NCBI GenBank assembly: GCA_020636195.1
Contig: JACJYH010000002.1
Coordinates: forward strand, 248,001-312,000
Direction: 5' to 3'
Origin: Lewinellaceae bacterium
GTDB taxonomy: Bacteria > Bacteroidota > Bacteroidia > Chitinophagales > Saprospiraceae
DNA length: 64,000 bases
Positions within the stretch are counted from its first letter, which is position 1; the number at the start of each line of letters is the position of its first letter. A program made the translations under genes and the position numbers. Positions 9,290-19,477 of this stretch are shown piece after piece. The notes under the pieces are model-generated. The model was not told the DNA's origin. It saw only the letters and a program-made list of their open reading frames with translations, and searched no databases.

Positions 9290-10588
9290 ATGAGATTTTT
9301 GTTTTTTATTGCATTTATTATTTTTAGTGAATTCCTTTCGGGACAAATAAACACATTGATCAAAAGTGGTCCAATGTTGGGACCAATAACCTACAAGGAT
9401 GCTACCATATGGGTTCAGACTAAAGAAAGTGCCACTTTGCACATAGAATATCATGAGGTTGGTCATTCTTCAATATACAAATCTGAAGAATTTTCAACAA
9501 AGTCAAAACATCATTACACTGCAAGCGTACATTTATTTCCTTTGAAGGATGACACAGAATACGAATATCGCATTTATAACGGGCAAACCATTGTATCACC
9601 AATACACAAGTTCAAAACCCCAAAATATTGGAGGTTTAGAACTGATGCACCTGATTTTCAATTTTTAACAGGTTCGTGTCTATATATCAATGATTCAATT
9701 CAAGACAGACCAGGAAAACCTTATGGTGGAGAGTATGAAATATTAAAATCTATGGCGAAAGAGCAAGGCGACTTTATGCTTTGGTTGGGCGATAATACGT
9801 ATCTTCGAGAAGGAGATTTTGAAAGTAGAAATGGGATCTATTATAGACAATCCCACACCAGAAATCTCCCTGAATTGCAACCATTCCTTGCAAAGATGCC
9901 ACATTATGCCATTTGGGATGATCACGACTATGGGCCAAATGATAGTGATTGGACATACCCGCTGAAGAAATATTCGCTTCAAGCATTCAAGGATTTTTGG
10001 CCTAATGAAGCTTATGGTGCTGGCCAAACAGAAGGTGTGACTTCAGGATTTATATGGAATGATTGTGCTTTTTACTGTTTGGACGATAGATGGTATAGAA
10101 CTGTCGATAAAGATGGCACTATCTTAGGAGATCAGCAAAAATATTGGCTGGAAGAAGCACTTTTATCTTCTCCGGCGGCAATAAAATTTGTAGCTGTGGG
10201 AGGACAGTTTTTAAGTGATTTAGCTGACTTTGAAAATTTTGCAAATTACGCGGAAGAAAGGCAAGAAATTATAGATTTTATTATAGCTAATAAAATTAAA
10301 AATGTCATCTTTTTAACGGGCGATAGACACCACTCAGAGATTTCAAAGTATGAAGACACAGATAGTGGCATCACCATTTATGATATTACAGCATCAGCTA
10401 TCACCTCTACCACATATGATCATTCAAACGAAAAAAATACGCTAAGAGTAAATGGTAGTATGTTTGGTGTGAGGAATTATACTGTCATTCATGTGGAAGG
10501 AACATCTGACCAACGTCATGTCAATGTGAGTTTTAAAGATAAAAATGGGAATGTATTATACAATTATAAGATCAATGTCCTAAAATGA
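9290..10588 (+). CDS. PhoD-like alkaline phosphatase family protein, exported
   Basis: 432 residues from the ATG at 9290; a TTG one codon earlier is less likely because the ATG heads a clean signal peptide (MRFLFFIAFIIFSEFLSGQ). An N-terminal Fn3/purple-phosphatase-like beta domain (to ~110) precedes the metallophosphoesterase domain: GSC (128-130), GDNTYLREGD (167-176), WDDHDYGPND (209-218), LDDRWYR (264-270) and GDRHHSE (344-350), the metal-binding order of PhoD-type enzymes. These cleave phosphate mono- or diesters in the periplasm or at the surface. No T9SS C-terminal domain is visible, so it is probably periplasmic or uses another route. Its stop overlaps the start of the giant CHU_C gene by 4 bp (ATGA), implying translational coupling. 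Confidence 0.85.
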   Translation: MRFLFFIAFIIFSEFLSGQINTLIKSGPMLGPITYKDATIWVQTKESATLHIEYHEVGHSSIYKSEEFSTKSKHHYTASVHLFPLKDDTEYEYRIYNGQTIVSPIHKFKTPKYWRFRTDAPDFQFLTGSCLYINDSIQDRPGKPYGGEYEILKSMAKEQGDFMLWLGDNTYLREGDFESRNGIYYRQSHTRNLPELQPFLAKMPHYAIWDDHDYGPNDSDWTYPLKKYSLQAFKDFWPNEAYGAGQTEGVTSGFIWNDCAFYCLDDRWYRTVDKDGTILGDQQKYWLEEALLSSPAAIKFVAVGGQFLSDLADFENFANYAEERQEIIDFIIANKIKNVIFLTGDRHHSEISKYEDTDSGITIYDITASAITSTTYDHSNEKNTLRVNGSMFGVRNYTVIHVEGTSDQRHVNVSFKDKNGNVLYNYKINVLK

Positions 10589-13500
10589 AGTCTCTTCAGT
10601 ATCATCTATCGAGCATATTGATTATATGTTTTCTTTTTATATGGAATTTTGTAAGTTCACAACAAACTATTGCAACTTCCTTGCCGGGATGTCTTCCCAT
10701 AGCTGATATGCAAGGGATTAATTGTGGAGGTGGAGCTACTTTTTTTGGAATAAATGGTAGTAACCAATTTCAAGTTCAAAATATTGATGGTCTAGCTTGT
10801 TGTCCTGCCTTTGGTGGTGGCGATGGTGAGTCTTATTTTGAATTTCAAGAAGTGAATATTGCCTGTTACACAAATGTAAGTGTATCAATTGATTATTCGG
10901 CAGGAAATACCGCATATGAAGATGATTCACCATCTGCTCCAATTTTTGGGTGTCAGGGTACATTATTTCCTGACAATAGCCATGATCAAATAGTTTTTAC
11001 GTATTCGATTGACGGTGGTGCAGAAGTTCAGGATTTGTATGTGCACGGAACTTCGCAATCCGATTTTACCGGAACTTGGACTATTTCTGGACTTTCTGGA
11101 AGTACATTGAGAATTAGAGTATATGCTTCAAATAAATCTCAGCAAGAAATTTTTTATTTCTCCAATTTACAAATAATGGGAACACTTGATGCTATGGTGG
11201 GAACAGATCAAACCATTTGTTCCAGTGAAATGGCTGATCTTACAGCTTCTTGTCCCGGAACTTGGTCTGGAGGATCAGGAGTTTTTGCAGATGCTAATAG
11301 CGCGAATACCACATATACACCGGATGCATCAGAGACAGGATCAACAATAGTTCTAACATATACTTTACAGTCTGGTTATCCTGGATGTCCTACATCTGAT
11401 GAGGATGTTAATATTACGATTATGGATGATGAGGACGCCACTTTCATTTTTTCAGATTTTTGTGCAAATGAACCAAATGGTGCAACGGGTATTATTACTC
11501 CCGGCGGAACGTTTTCATTCAATCCAAATCCGGGAGATGGTGCTACAATCAACAGCACAACCGGAGAAATATCAAATGCCGTAGGTGGCAGTTCTTATAC
11601 TGTTCAATACACAACAAACGGAACATGTCCCGGGACTTCTACAGTAACAGTAAATGCCTTGGACCCGCAAGACGCGACTTTTGATTTTGCAGATTTTTGT
11701 GCTGGCAGTACCAATGGCCCTTCAGGTATAATAACACCCGGCGGTACATTTTCTTTTAATCCGGATCCCGGTGGGGGAGTGACCATCAATCCTTCAACTG
11801 GGGTCATTTCCGGCGCAGTTGGTGGAGATTCTTATACAGTAGAATACACTACTAATGGAACTTGCCCAGCGACACATCAAGTAACTGTCAATATTTTAGA
11901 TGGCCCATCAGCTTCCATCTCCGGTAGCGCAACACTCTGTCCGGGACAGTGTGCTTCATTCAGTTTTAACTTTGTAGGTGGATCAGGAACATACGACTTG
12001 CAAATTTTGGCGTCTCCTCCCGGATTTTCATTTTCCGTCCCAGGAGTTACTGCATCCAGCGTATTTAATATTTGTTATACAGGTGTTCTTCCTACGTATG
12101 ATTCTGGTAGTATGACTTTGAATATTCCCACTTCAATCATTGGCAGTGGTACATTATCTTTGACGGGAATCACAGATGTCAATGGTTGTACAGGTACAGC
12201 TAGTGGTAGTTACAATTTGACCTTAACAGGAAGTCCTACCGCAAATAGTGCCGGACCACTCACCGTTTGTCCTGAACCAAATGGCGATGGGATTTTTGAC
12301 CTTACTAGTCTTGAAACAACCATTTTAGGCGGAACTTCAGGTACCGTACTTTGGTGGACTAATTCTGATGGAACTGGACCAATATCTAATCCTTCTAACT
12401 TCTTGTCTGGAAATACTACTGTTTATGCGACAATAGATAATGGAAATTGTGAGTCCGCTCCTGTTCCCATAGATCTTAATATTCTAAATAATCAGCCTAA
12501 CTTTTTAAACATGATATGCGCTGCATCGCAGACAAATCAATGTGATCTGTGTGTTACTGATATGACAGCTGATCTTGGGTTTTTATTTGGGGATAATGAC
12601 AGTTATGAAGTTACCGTTTTGGATAACAGTACCGGCCAAGTGTATACAGGCATCGTCAATAATGGAACTACACTACAAGTGAATGTGAATGGATCCACAA
12701 CTTTTGAACTTCAATCGGTGCAAATCGTTGGCGGATGTCCCAATTCAAATACCTTTGGGGATCAGGTTACCATCAATATTATACCAACGCCACTGATTGA
12801 TGATCCCGACATTCAGCCTGCATGTAATTTTGTTGTGTTGCCTGATATTACTGGTCAAAATTTATCACCCAATGTTGGGTATTTTACTGATACCGGCGGA
12901 AATGGTACACAATATTTTGCGGGACAACAAATTTTTACTGATGGTTTGCAATTGTACATTTACGATAATGTTTCAGGATGCATGTCCGAGCTACCAATTA
13001 CTATTGAAATATTGCCACAAATCACATATAATCCTATTTCAGATACAGTAGTTTGTTCATCATACATGTTGCCCGCCATCACTGGCACAGGTGTTACATC
13101 AGAAGCAGCATATTATTTTTCACCAATTGCAGGAACTCCACATTTTTTCCCGGGTACAATCATAGATACGTCTGCGACATTTACAATTTTTGATCCAAAT
13201 GTCGATCAAGATTGTGTTGAAATGGAACAAGTATTTACTGTTACAATAGCCGATACTGTGAAAACACCTATCGTTGCTGTCAATTGTGCATTGGGTGAAG
13301 GCATGGGACAATTGATTGTCTTTACTCCATTTGGAGGAGGTTATTCATTCCAAATAGATACCTTTCCTTTTCAAAAAGACTCTATTTTTTCAAACTTAGT
13401 CAACAAAACATATAAGATTACTGCCCGAAATGATACTTCAGGATGCGTTTCAAAACCAGCAATAATTGATGTCAATTGCGGATGTAACTTAGTTCAAACA

Positions 13501-16500
13501 TTGAATATTAATCAAATAAATTATACCACTTGTGCCGGTAATCCAATAACATTAAATAATGTTAATTTTACTAATAGTCCAAACATCACTGTAGTAAGTA
13601 ATGGTCAAGGAACACTGAACCAAGCATCATTTTCAACTTCGCCGGCGAAGATTGTGTATCAACCACATCAAAACGATATCGGGAAAACGGTAGTAATCAC
13701 CATAAGTACTGCAGATCCGGATGGATTATCAGGTCCGTGTGCCGCTATTTCTGAGCAGGTCACAATATTGGTTGCTCCTAATCCAACTCCTACAATCAGT
13801 GGCCCGTCAACAGTTTGTGTTGGAAGTACACTGACATTACAAGCTTCAAATGCAGTTAGCTATAATTGGTCAAGCTCAGAAATTACTCAAACCATTACTT
13901 TGTTGAATGTTATGGTTGGCGGTATTGCGTCTGTTACGGTGACTGACGCAAATGGTTGTAAAGGAAGTGCAATGCATACCTATACAGTGGGCCAAATTTC
14001 AGCAGGACAAGATAATATGGCCTCTGTCTGTATAGATTCGATTTCAACAATTAATCTGGTAACAATGCTGGATCCAAATGCAAATTCCGGCGGTACTTGG
14101 AAATATTTAAATGGTAGTATTGATCCGGCTATTTTTGATTTTTCGACCTTAGCTGAAGGCAATCATTTATTTTCTTATATTATTTCAGACCCATCCTGTG
14201 GCAATGATACCGCTGTGATTGCCATTGAAATATTGGGTGGCAATTTCGCCGGAAACGATAATCAAATTAAACTTTGTGCATCTTCAAATCAAACCATTGA
14301 TATATCAGCTGCCTTAGGCCCTCATGATGCTGGTGGTCACTGGATCATTCCTCCAAGTTTGGATATTGATCTTACAAATCTCAGTGCAGCAAAGATAACA
14401 AACCCCAAGAAGGGATTGTATAATCTTTCCTATATTGCTGATGCAAAACCATGTAAAAATGACATTGCAAATATTGTAATCACCATTGAAGAGTTTTTGT
14501 CATCAGGTCAGGATGTCAATCCTTCCATATGTAAAGGTGCTGTGATAAACTTGCAAGATTATGTCGCAACAACACCCGGGAAGGGAAGATTTGTAGCAAA
14601 ATCTACGGTTTCTGGATTTGATGGTCAAAACTGGGATACTACATCTGAAGGTGTCGGTACCTATACATTCTATCACATAACTGACAACGTTTCCCCTTGT
14701 CAACCTGACACATCATTGTTGAATTTTAAAATATCCGCATCTCTCTCAGCAGGGTCGAATGCCACAGAGGATGTTTGCGCAGGTTCTACTATTGTATTGT
14801 CTGATTATTTGTCAGCGGATGCGGATGCAGGTGGCAAGTTTTATATTAATGGCATCTTAGTTCCAAACGGAAATTACACAGTTCCGGTATCAGGCAGCCG
14901 TGTCGTCATTGATTACGAAATAGGAGATGATATCATTTGCCCAAAAGATAAGTCCACCATCACTCTTAATATTCTTCAGAAACAAAATGTGAGCCTGATG
15001 AACAGGTTGGATTTTTGTGAGAAAAATTCAGGAACCTTTACACTACCATCGGGACTTAGTGATGGTGTGAAACTTTATTTTACAATCAAAAACTCAGGAA
15101 AATATTCTGCCAATGTCACGTTGTCTCCTCAAAATAGGATGTTTATATTTGAAAATGACAATTCCAAACCATTAAGCTTTTTGAATTTGCCTTTGGGAAA
15201 TTCCATGTTAGTTTTAGATAGCATTGCATATCCTACCGGATGTACATTTGCCTACGGACTTACATCTGACATAAATGTGAATTCTATTTTATCAAAGGAT
15301 ATTGATTTGACTCTATGTTCTGGGGAAACTTTGAAAATTGGAAGCGATACCTATTCCGAAACAAAGCCAAGCGGAACTACTGTGGTTCAAAATTTGGGTA
15401 AGTGCGATTCCATTTATAACGTGAGTTTGAAATTTTATCCAGTCCCAAAAGGTCGTTTAGATACCTTGCTTTGTAGTGGATCTCAATCTTTAACCATCGG
15501 TGGTCAGATATTTAATTTGACTAGACCATCCGGAACTGTGACGCTTTCAGGAGCGTCTGTACATGGATGTGATAGTTTGGTAAATGTTCAGTTGACATTT
15601 GGCAATGGCAGTATTACGGAAGGATTAACTGAAGTGACAACTTGTGATGATAGATTTTTTATAGAAATCAATGGTATTAGATTCGATAAAAACAATCCTT
15701 CAGGAAGCGTCACCTTGGCTGGAGCGTCGTATCTTGGGTGCGATTCCATCCACAAAGTAAATATCATTTTCGATGAATTTATAAGTTTTTATAAGCCTTC
15801 TTTTGATTGTGTGACTGGAAAAAGTGTCTTATTAATTACGGGTTCAAATGGTGATGGTCCGTATGATATTCGTGTTGGAAATGATTTATATGTTGGGGTG
15901 AGCCTGCCATATTCTGCACCTATTTTTGATACAGTTGCTTACTATAGGATTGTATCTTCAGATGGATGTATTGATTCGGATACTTTAACTTTCGGACAAT
16001 CGTGGATGATACCAAGCATAGATGTATCATCAAGTGTGATTACGGATGGACTGTATCAGTTGATCACGACAGGAGACACTTCAGCTATATATGATTATAC
16101 TTGGACGGGTACTGACTTGAGTTGTCAAGTTTGTTTTGATCCCATAGCTACACCAAATCAAACCATAACTTATGTCTTTACCTATCATTTTGGTGATGAT
16201 TGTGTGGATTCAGAACAACTATCAATAATAGTAGATACAGAAAATATTGTCATTCCTAATATCTTTTCGCCAAATGGGGATGGTAAAAATGATAAATTCC
16301 TACTCACTATTCCTAAAAAATTTGTAGGTAGTATCGCATCTGTGACTATATTTGACCGATGGGGAAATATAGTTTACGATGTTCTAAATCCGGAGCTGGA
16401 TGATGGATGGGATGGAACGATGAACGGAAGACCTGCCGAAATGGGTGTTTATGTGTATATTATAAAACTCAAAGATACTGGTGTAGATGACGGGAATATC

Positions 16501-16530
16501 CTATCTGGTGATGTGACATTATTGAGGTAA
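10585..16530 (+). CDS. Giant exported repeat protein with T9SS type B (CHU_C) sorting domain
   Basis: 1981 residues; signal peptide MKSLQYHLSSILIICFLFIWNFVSSQ. After an N-terminal lectin-like segment (~30-210) come many Ig/PKD-like and adhesin-type modules. Two near-identical 79-residue tandem units sit at ~284-440 (DATFxFxDFCA ... GIITPGGTFSFNP ... SYTVxYTTNGTCP). Three ~55-residue LCSG ... PSG ... CDS modules, common in Bacteroidota adhesins, sit at ~1575-1730. The C-terminus is a complete CHU_C domain: VIPNIFSPNGDGKNDKF, FDRWGNIVYD, DDGWDGTMNG, MGVYVYIIKL, SGDVTLLR. The protein should reach the cell surface or medium through the T9SS. Translationally coupled to the PhoD-like gene, which may point to a shared role in binding and breaking down a phosphorylated polymer (inference). 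Confidence 0.85.
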   Translation: MKSLQYHLSSILIICFLFIWNFVSSQQTIATSLPGCLPIADMQGINCGGGATFFGINGSNQFQVQNIDGLACCPAFGGGDGESYFEFQEVNIACYTNVSVSIDYSAGNTAYEDDSPSAPIFGCQGTLFPDNSHDQIVFTYSIDGGAEVQDLYVHGTSQSDFTGTWTISGLSGSTLRIRVYASNKSQQEIFYFSNLQIMGTLDAMVGTDQTICSSEMADLTASCPGTWSGGSGVFADANSANTTYTPDASETGSTIVLTYTLQSGYPGCPTSDEDVNITIMDDEDATFIFSDFCANEPNGATGIITPGGTFSFNPNPGDGATINSTTGEISNAVGGSSYTVQYTTNGTCPGTSTVTVNALDPQDATFDFADFCAGSTNGPSGIITPGGTFSFNPDPGGGVTINPSTGVISGAVGGDSYTVEYTTNGTCPATHQVTVNILDGPSASISGSATLCPGQCASFSFNFVGGSGTYDLQILASPPGFSFSVPGVTASSVFNICYTGVLPTYDSGSMTLNIPTSIIGSGTLSLTGITDVNGCTGTASGSYNLTLTGSPTANSAGPLTVCPEPNGDGIFDLTSLETTILGGTSGTVLWWTNSDGTGPISNPSNFLSGNTTVYATIDNGNCESAPVPIDLNILNNQPNFLNMICAASQTNQCDLCVTDMTADLGFLFGDNDSYEVTVLDNSTGQVYTGIVNNGTTLQVNVNGSTTFELQSVQIVGGCPNSNTFGDQVTINIIPTPLIDDPDIQPACNFVVLPDITGQNLSPNVGYFTDTGGNGTQYFAGQQIFTDGLQLYIYDNVSGCMSELPITIEILPQITYNPISDTVVCSSYMLPAITGTGVTSEAAYYFSPIAGTPHFFPGTIIDTSATFTIFDPNVDQDCVEMEQVFTVTIADTVKTPIVAVNCALGEGMGQLIVFTPFGGGYSFQIDTFPFQKDSIFSNLVNKTYKITARNDTSGCVSKPAIIDVNCGCNLVQTLNINQINYTTCAGNPITLNNVNFTNSPNITVVSNGQGTLNQASFSTSPAKIVYQPHQNDIGKTVVITISTADPDGLSGPCAAISEQVTILVAPNPTPTISGPSTVCVGSTLTLQASNAVSYNWSSSEITQTITLLNVMVGGIASVTVTDANGCKGSAMHTYTVGQISAGQDNMASVCIDSISTINLVTMLDPNANSGGTWKYLNGSIDPAIFDFSTLAEGNHLFSYIISDPSCGNDTAVIAIEILGGNFAGNDNQIKLCASSNQTIDISAALGPHDAGGHWIIPPSLDIDLTNLSAAKITNPKKGLYNLSYIADAKPCKNDIANIVITIEEFLSSGQDVNPSICKGAVINLQDYVATTPGKGRFVAKSTVSGFDGQNWDTTSEGVGTYTFYHITDNVSPCQPDTSLLNFKISASLSAGSNATEDVCAGSTIVLSDYLSADADAGGKFYINGILVPNGNYTVPVSGSRVVIDYEIGDDIICPKDKSTITLNILQKQNVSLMNRLDFCEKNSGTFTLPSGLSDGVKLYFTIKNSGKYSANVTLSPQNRMFIFENDNSKPLSFLNLPLGNSMLVLDSIAYPTGCTFAYGLTSDINVNSILSKDIDLTLCSGETLKIGSDTYSETKPSGTTVVQNLGKCDSIYNVSLKFYPVPKGRLDTLLCSGSQSLTIGGQIFNLTRPSGTVTLSGASVHGCDSLVNVQLTFGNGSITEGLTEVTTCDDRFFIEINGIRFDKNNPSGSVTLAGASYLGCDSIHKVNIIFDEFISFYKPSFDCVTGKSVLLITGSNGDGPYDIRVGNDLYVGVSLPYSAPIFDTVAYYRIVSSDGCIDSDTLTFGQSWMIPSIDVSSSVITDGLYQLITTGDTSAIYDYTWTGTDLSCQVCFDPIATPNQTITYVFTYHFGDDCVDSEQLSIIVDTENIVIPNIFSPNGDGKNDKFLLTIPKKFVGSIASVTIFDRWGNIVYDVLNPELDDGWDGTMNGRPAEMGVYVYIIKLKDTGVDDGNILSGDVTLLR
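11434..11895 (+). repeat. Tandem 237-bp (79-residue) repeat inside the giant CHU_C gene
   Basis: Two in-frame units begin at GAC 11434 and GAC 11671. They share DFCA, GIITPGGTFSFNP, TTGEIS/STGVIS and TTNGTCP, and differ mostly at synonymous or conservative sites, so the duplication is diverged but recognisable. Confidence 0.8.
15307..15777 (+). repeat. Three tandem LCSG/CDS adhesin modules inside the giant CHU_C gene
   Basis: Three consecutive modules read LTLCSGETLKIG ... KCDSIYNVSLKF, TLLCSGSQSLTIG ... GCDSLVNVQLTF and TTCDDRFFIEING ... GCDSIHKVNIIF. Each keeps two cysteines and a PSG turn, a pattern frequent in Bacteroidota surface proteins. Confidence 0.7.
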
Positions 16531-16532
16531 AT

Positions 16533-17255
16533 ATGTTTTCGCAATTCATTTCTATCATCACAGAATTTTCATCAACATTATTTGAATGGCGTAAGGATAT
16601 GTTCCATTTTGTTTTGAAGTCAGGCATAATCGCCTTTCTTATTCTCATTGGAATTGCCGTGATAGGATTTTGGGGTGTATCCTATATCTCAGGTATGTTG
16701 GTAGTGTGGATACCTTTGGATTGGACATACGAATCGAGTTTGTATAACGTCATTTTAATGATATTTTGGCTTGCCCTTTGCTTAGTAATATTCAAATATT
16801 TGATGTTGTTGGGCCTCAATCCATTATTGAGCATGCTCTCAGAAAAAATAGAAAGGATGACAACCAACAATTTAGAAAAGACGTATCAATTGGAAAATGT
16901 AAACCTTACTTTGAGAGCTATCAGAATAAATATGAGAAACCTGATGAAGGAACTGTTTGTGTCTTTGGTCTTGTTCATTCTCAGTTTTATTCCGGGACTT
17001 CAAGTGATTACAATTCCCACATTATTTCTAATTCAGGCATATTTTTTGGGCTTTGGATTTATGGATTTTTATTTGGAAAGACACTACAAAATGAAGGAAA
17101 CCTTTCAACTCGTGTATCAGCACAAATGGGCAGCTGTGATGTTGGGAGGAATTTTTATGATTGTTTTTGCACTGCCAATTATTGGAGTATTTTTGGCTCC
17201 TTATTTGGCGACAAAAACTGCAACACAATATTTTTTGAAAGGCGCTAAGGCTTAA
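16533..17255 (+). CDS. EI24 / CysZ-like membrane protein
   Basis: 240 residues, starting 3 bp after the stop of the giant CHU_C gene, so probably in the same transcript. Hydrophobic segments lie at about 30-55, 65-95, 140-175 and 200-228. A charged loop (LSEKIERMTTNNLEKTYQLE) lies in the middle. The C-terminal block DFYLERHYKMKETF ... LPIIGVFLAPYLATKTATQYF matches the EI24 family pattern (a short amphipathic segment, then a Pro-Gly-rich helix ending AP-x-A-x-x-AT). Proteobacterial CysZ is a sulfate channel; the role of Bacteroidota members is unknown. The last 11 bp overlap the convergent gene on the other strand. Confidence 0.75.
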   Translation: MFSQFISIITEFSSTLFEWRKDMFHFVLKSGIIAFLILIGIAVIGFWGVSYISGMLVVWIPLDWTYESSLYNVILMIFWLALCLVIFKYLMLLGLNPLLSMLSEKIERMTTNNLEKTYQLENVNLTLRAIRINMRNLMKELFVSLVLFILSFIPGLQVITIPTLFLIQAYFLGFGFMDFYLERHYKMKETFQLVYQHKWAAVMLGGIFMIVFALPIIGVFLAPYLATKTATQYFLKGAKA

Positions 17256-17937
17256 ATAATGTTACTGTCAACAATAATGATAAAGCGTCCGGAGTCTCAA
17301 GAAAATGGGACTTTCTGGTACCTGAATAGATGTGATCACCTATTGTTCTAAATGCCTTGTCATACTTTATTTCTAAGCAATATCTATCGATTTCGTAACC
17401 AATGCTTCCACTGAAACCATAACTGATATTTCTGAGTTTCTGTACATAATTTTGTAGTGTATTCAGATTGGAATTGTGATAACCTAATATGTGCATCATT
17501 GGACCTACTGCTATTCTGAAGTTATTCATTATCAAACCGCCCATGACTTGCAAGTCCAAATATCCAAACTGTTCAGAAAGAAGTCTTGTAGGAGTGCTTT
17601 CTTCACTGTAGCTTGTGACGTCGAATACCAATCCATATCTAGAGTACATAGCGGAAACGTCTCCGTATAACCATCCAAATTTTTTGAAACCAAATATACC
17701 AAAAGAAGATTGCGGCTGGGTATGGTCAAGTTTTATGGTGTGGATCACGACGTCATCCCCTTTGCCCAAGTGTACTACTTCAGGTTTCAATGCAATAATG
17801 CCGCCCATAACTTTTATCCCGTACCTCGTTTGACGGTATTCTAATGCTTTTTTAGTGTATTGCGCATGTAAACTGTGGGTGCTGATAAAAAATACACACA
17901 GTATAAGAAGTAGTGATGACCTATAAAGAAACTTCAT
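17245..17937 (-). CDS. Outer-membrane beta-barrel-like protein of unknown function
   Basis: 230 residues with a clear signal peptide (MKFLYRSSLLLILCVFFISTHSLHAQ). The mature part alternates polar and hydrophobic residues with many aromatic-capped strands (GIKVMGGIIAL, FGIFGFKKFGWLYGDVSAMY, FRIAVGPMMHILGY, ISYGFSGSIGYEIDRYCLEIKYD) and ends in a hydrophobic/aromatic strand, LLLTVTLF, as outer-membrane barrels do. It looks like the PorT/OmpW-sized small barrels widespread in Bacteroidota, but no specific family is recognised. Convergent with the EI24 gene (11-bp overlap). Confidence 0.65.
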   Translation of the reverse strand: MKFLYRSSLLLILCVFFISTHSLHAQYTKKALEYRQTRYGIKVMGGIIALKPEVVHLGKGDDVVIHTIKLDHTQPQSSFGIFGFKKFGWLYGDVSAMYSRYGLVFDVTSYSEESTPTRLLSEQFGYLDLQVMGGLIMNNFRIAVGPMMHILGYHNSNLNTLQNYVQKLRNISYGFSGSIGYEIDRYCLEIKYDKAFRTIGDHIYSGTRKSHFLETPDALSLLLTVTLFKP

Positions 17938-18158
17938 GAACTTGTTGTAATAGTTTAAATAACGCTCAAACTTACATATAAATTTTCACTCAAACGTAGT
18001 TTTTAAATATTTAATTTCATTTAAATGGAGGAAACATCTCGAAATATGCCTAATGCTTTTTATTTAAATCAAATAATGTTTGCTTTTTTTTGATGTACAT
18101 CTATTGATTACTAAATTAAACTATTTGTCTTTTAAAATGTCTCATAAAAAATTTACAC

Positions 18159-19457
18159 ATGGTGCGCATTTTTTCTATCATCTTAATTCTGCTTTTTACC
18201 AAAGAATTGGGATTGACCCAAACTTATTTTCCACCTAAAAATTCAAATGAATGGAAAACAATTTCCACTGATTCGCTTGGATGGTGTAAGTCTAAGTTAG
18301 ATGAATTTTACAATTTTCTAGAATCCAAAGATACCCATAGTTTTATACTTTTAAAAGATGGTAAGATTGTAATAGAAAAATATTTCAATGGAAGCACAGC
18401 GACGTCAAAATGGTACTGGGCATCTGCCGGAAAATCACTGACTGCTTTTTTAGTGGGATTGGCTTTGGATGAAGGGTTCATTAGCCTTGAAGATACAACA
18501 TCTAAATACCTTGGAGAACACTGGACATCATGTACCAATGAAGAGGAAAACAAGATCACCATTTGGAATCAAATCACTATGACATCAGGTTTAGATGATA
18601 CTGTGGATGATCCTTTTTGCACCAATCCATCATGTCTGCAATGTCTGAGTCGTCCCGGTGATCGATGGGCATACCACAATGCGCCATATACGCTATTAGA
18701 TGGTGTCATTTCAAATGCTACAGGTCAAACATTGAACACTTTTGCTAATCAAAGATTATTGAGTCGCACCGGAATGGATGGCTTATTTTTACCTGTAGAT
18801 GAGAACAATGTATTTTGGAGTACACCTAGATCAGCTGCTCGATATGGTTTATTGATTCTAAATAGAGGAGTTTGGGATGGTTATCAAATCCTGAAAGATA
18901 CTTCCTTCTTCAATTCTATGGTGCATTCTTCGCAATCCCTAAATCCATCCTATGGATATCTTTGGTGGTTGAATGGAAAAAAATCCTATATGTTGCCGGG
19001 TTCTCAAATTTTATTTAATGGCAGTATCGTGCCAGAAGGGCCTGCTGATATGGTCTGTGCTATGGGTCTTAATGGCCAGTTTATCGATGTAGTACCTTCT
19101 CAAAACATGGTTTGGATACGAATGGGAGAGGCGCCGGATGGAAACTTAGTCCCATACACCTTGAACAATGATATATGGTCGTATATCAATAAATTTGATT
19201 GTTCTTCAGCAGTAATCGATGAAAATTACGATGGAAAAATTTCTCTATTTCCCAATCCATTACAGGATTTGTTACACTGTTCTGTTTGTTCTCAATTCGA
19301 CTTCGAATACAAATTCATTGATATGTTTGGTCATGTGGTGAAATCTGGAAAACTTGATGAATCTATTGATGTCTCTAAGTTAAGGGCAGGAATATATATG
19401 TTAGAAGTAATACAAGGAAGTACCGTTCTTCAGACAGAACGTTTCATAAAATTATAG
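18159..19457 (+). CDS. Serine hydrolase (beta-lactamase class C / D-Ala-D-Ala carboxypeptidase family) with T9SS type A tail
   Basis: 432 residues with a signal peptide (MVRIFSIILILLFTKELGLTQ). Catalytic motifs of the AmpC/EstB-like serine hydrolases are present: SxxK as SAGK (S89, K92) in WYWASAGKSLTAF, and YxN as YHN (Y172, N174). A conserved WWLNG block lies near residue 270. Family members hydrolyse esters, beta-lactams or peptidoglycan-type amides; the substrate cannot be told. The last ~75 residues (LFPNPLQDLLH ... DMFGHVVKSG ... DVSKLRAGIYMLEV ... RFIKL) form a T9SS type A sorting domain, so the enzyme is exported to the surface or medium. A cysteine cluster (CTNPSCLQCLS, 154-164) is unusual for the family and may form disulfides. 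Confidence 0.87.
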   Translation: MVRIFSIILILLFTKELGLTQTYFPPKNSNEWKTISTDSLGWCKSKLDEFYNFLESKDTHSFILLKDGKIVIEKYFNGSTATSKWYWASAGKSLTAFLVGLALDEGFISLEDTTSKYLGEHWTSCTNEEENKITIWNQITMTSGLDDTVDDPFCTNPSCLQCLSRPGDRWAYHNAPYTLLDGVISNATGQTLNTFANQRLLSRTGMDGLFLPVDENNVFWSTPRSAARYGLLILNRGVWDGYQILKDTSFFNSMVHSSQSLNPSYGYLWWLNGKKSYMLPGSQILFNGSIVPEGPADMVCAMGLNGQFIDVVPSQNMVWIRMGEAPDGNLVPYTLNNDIWSYINKFDCSSAVIDENYDGKISLFPNPLQDLLHCSVCSQFDFEYKFIDMFGHVVKSGKLDESIDVSKLRAGIYMLEVIQGSTVLQTERFIKL

Positions 19458-19477
19458 ACAAACTAAAGGAAGATTTC

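Noticed and set aside
16766..17248. 160-codon plus-strand frame inside the EI24 gene
   Set aside because: Out-of-frame overlap with a gene that has convincing membrane-protein features; its translation has no hydrophobic or domain pattern.
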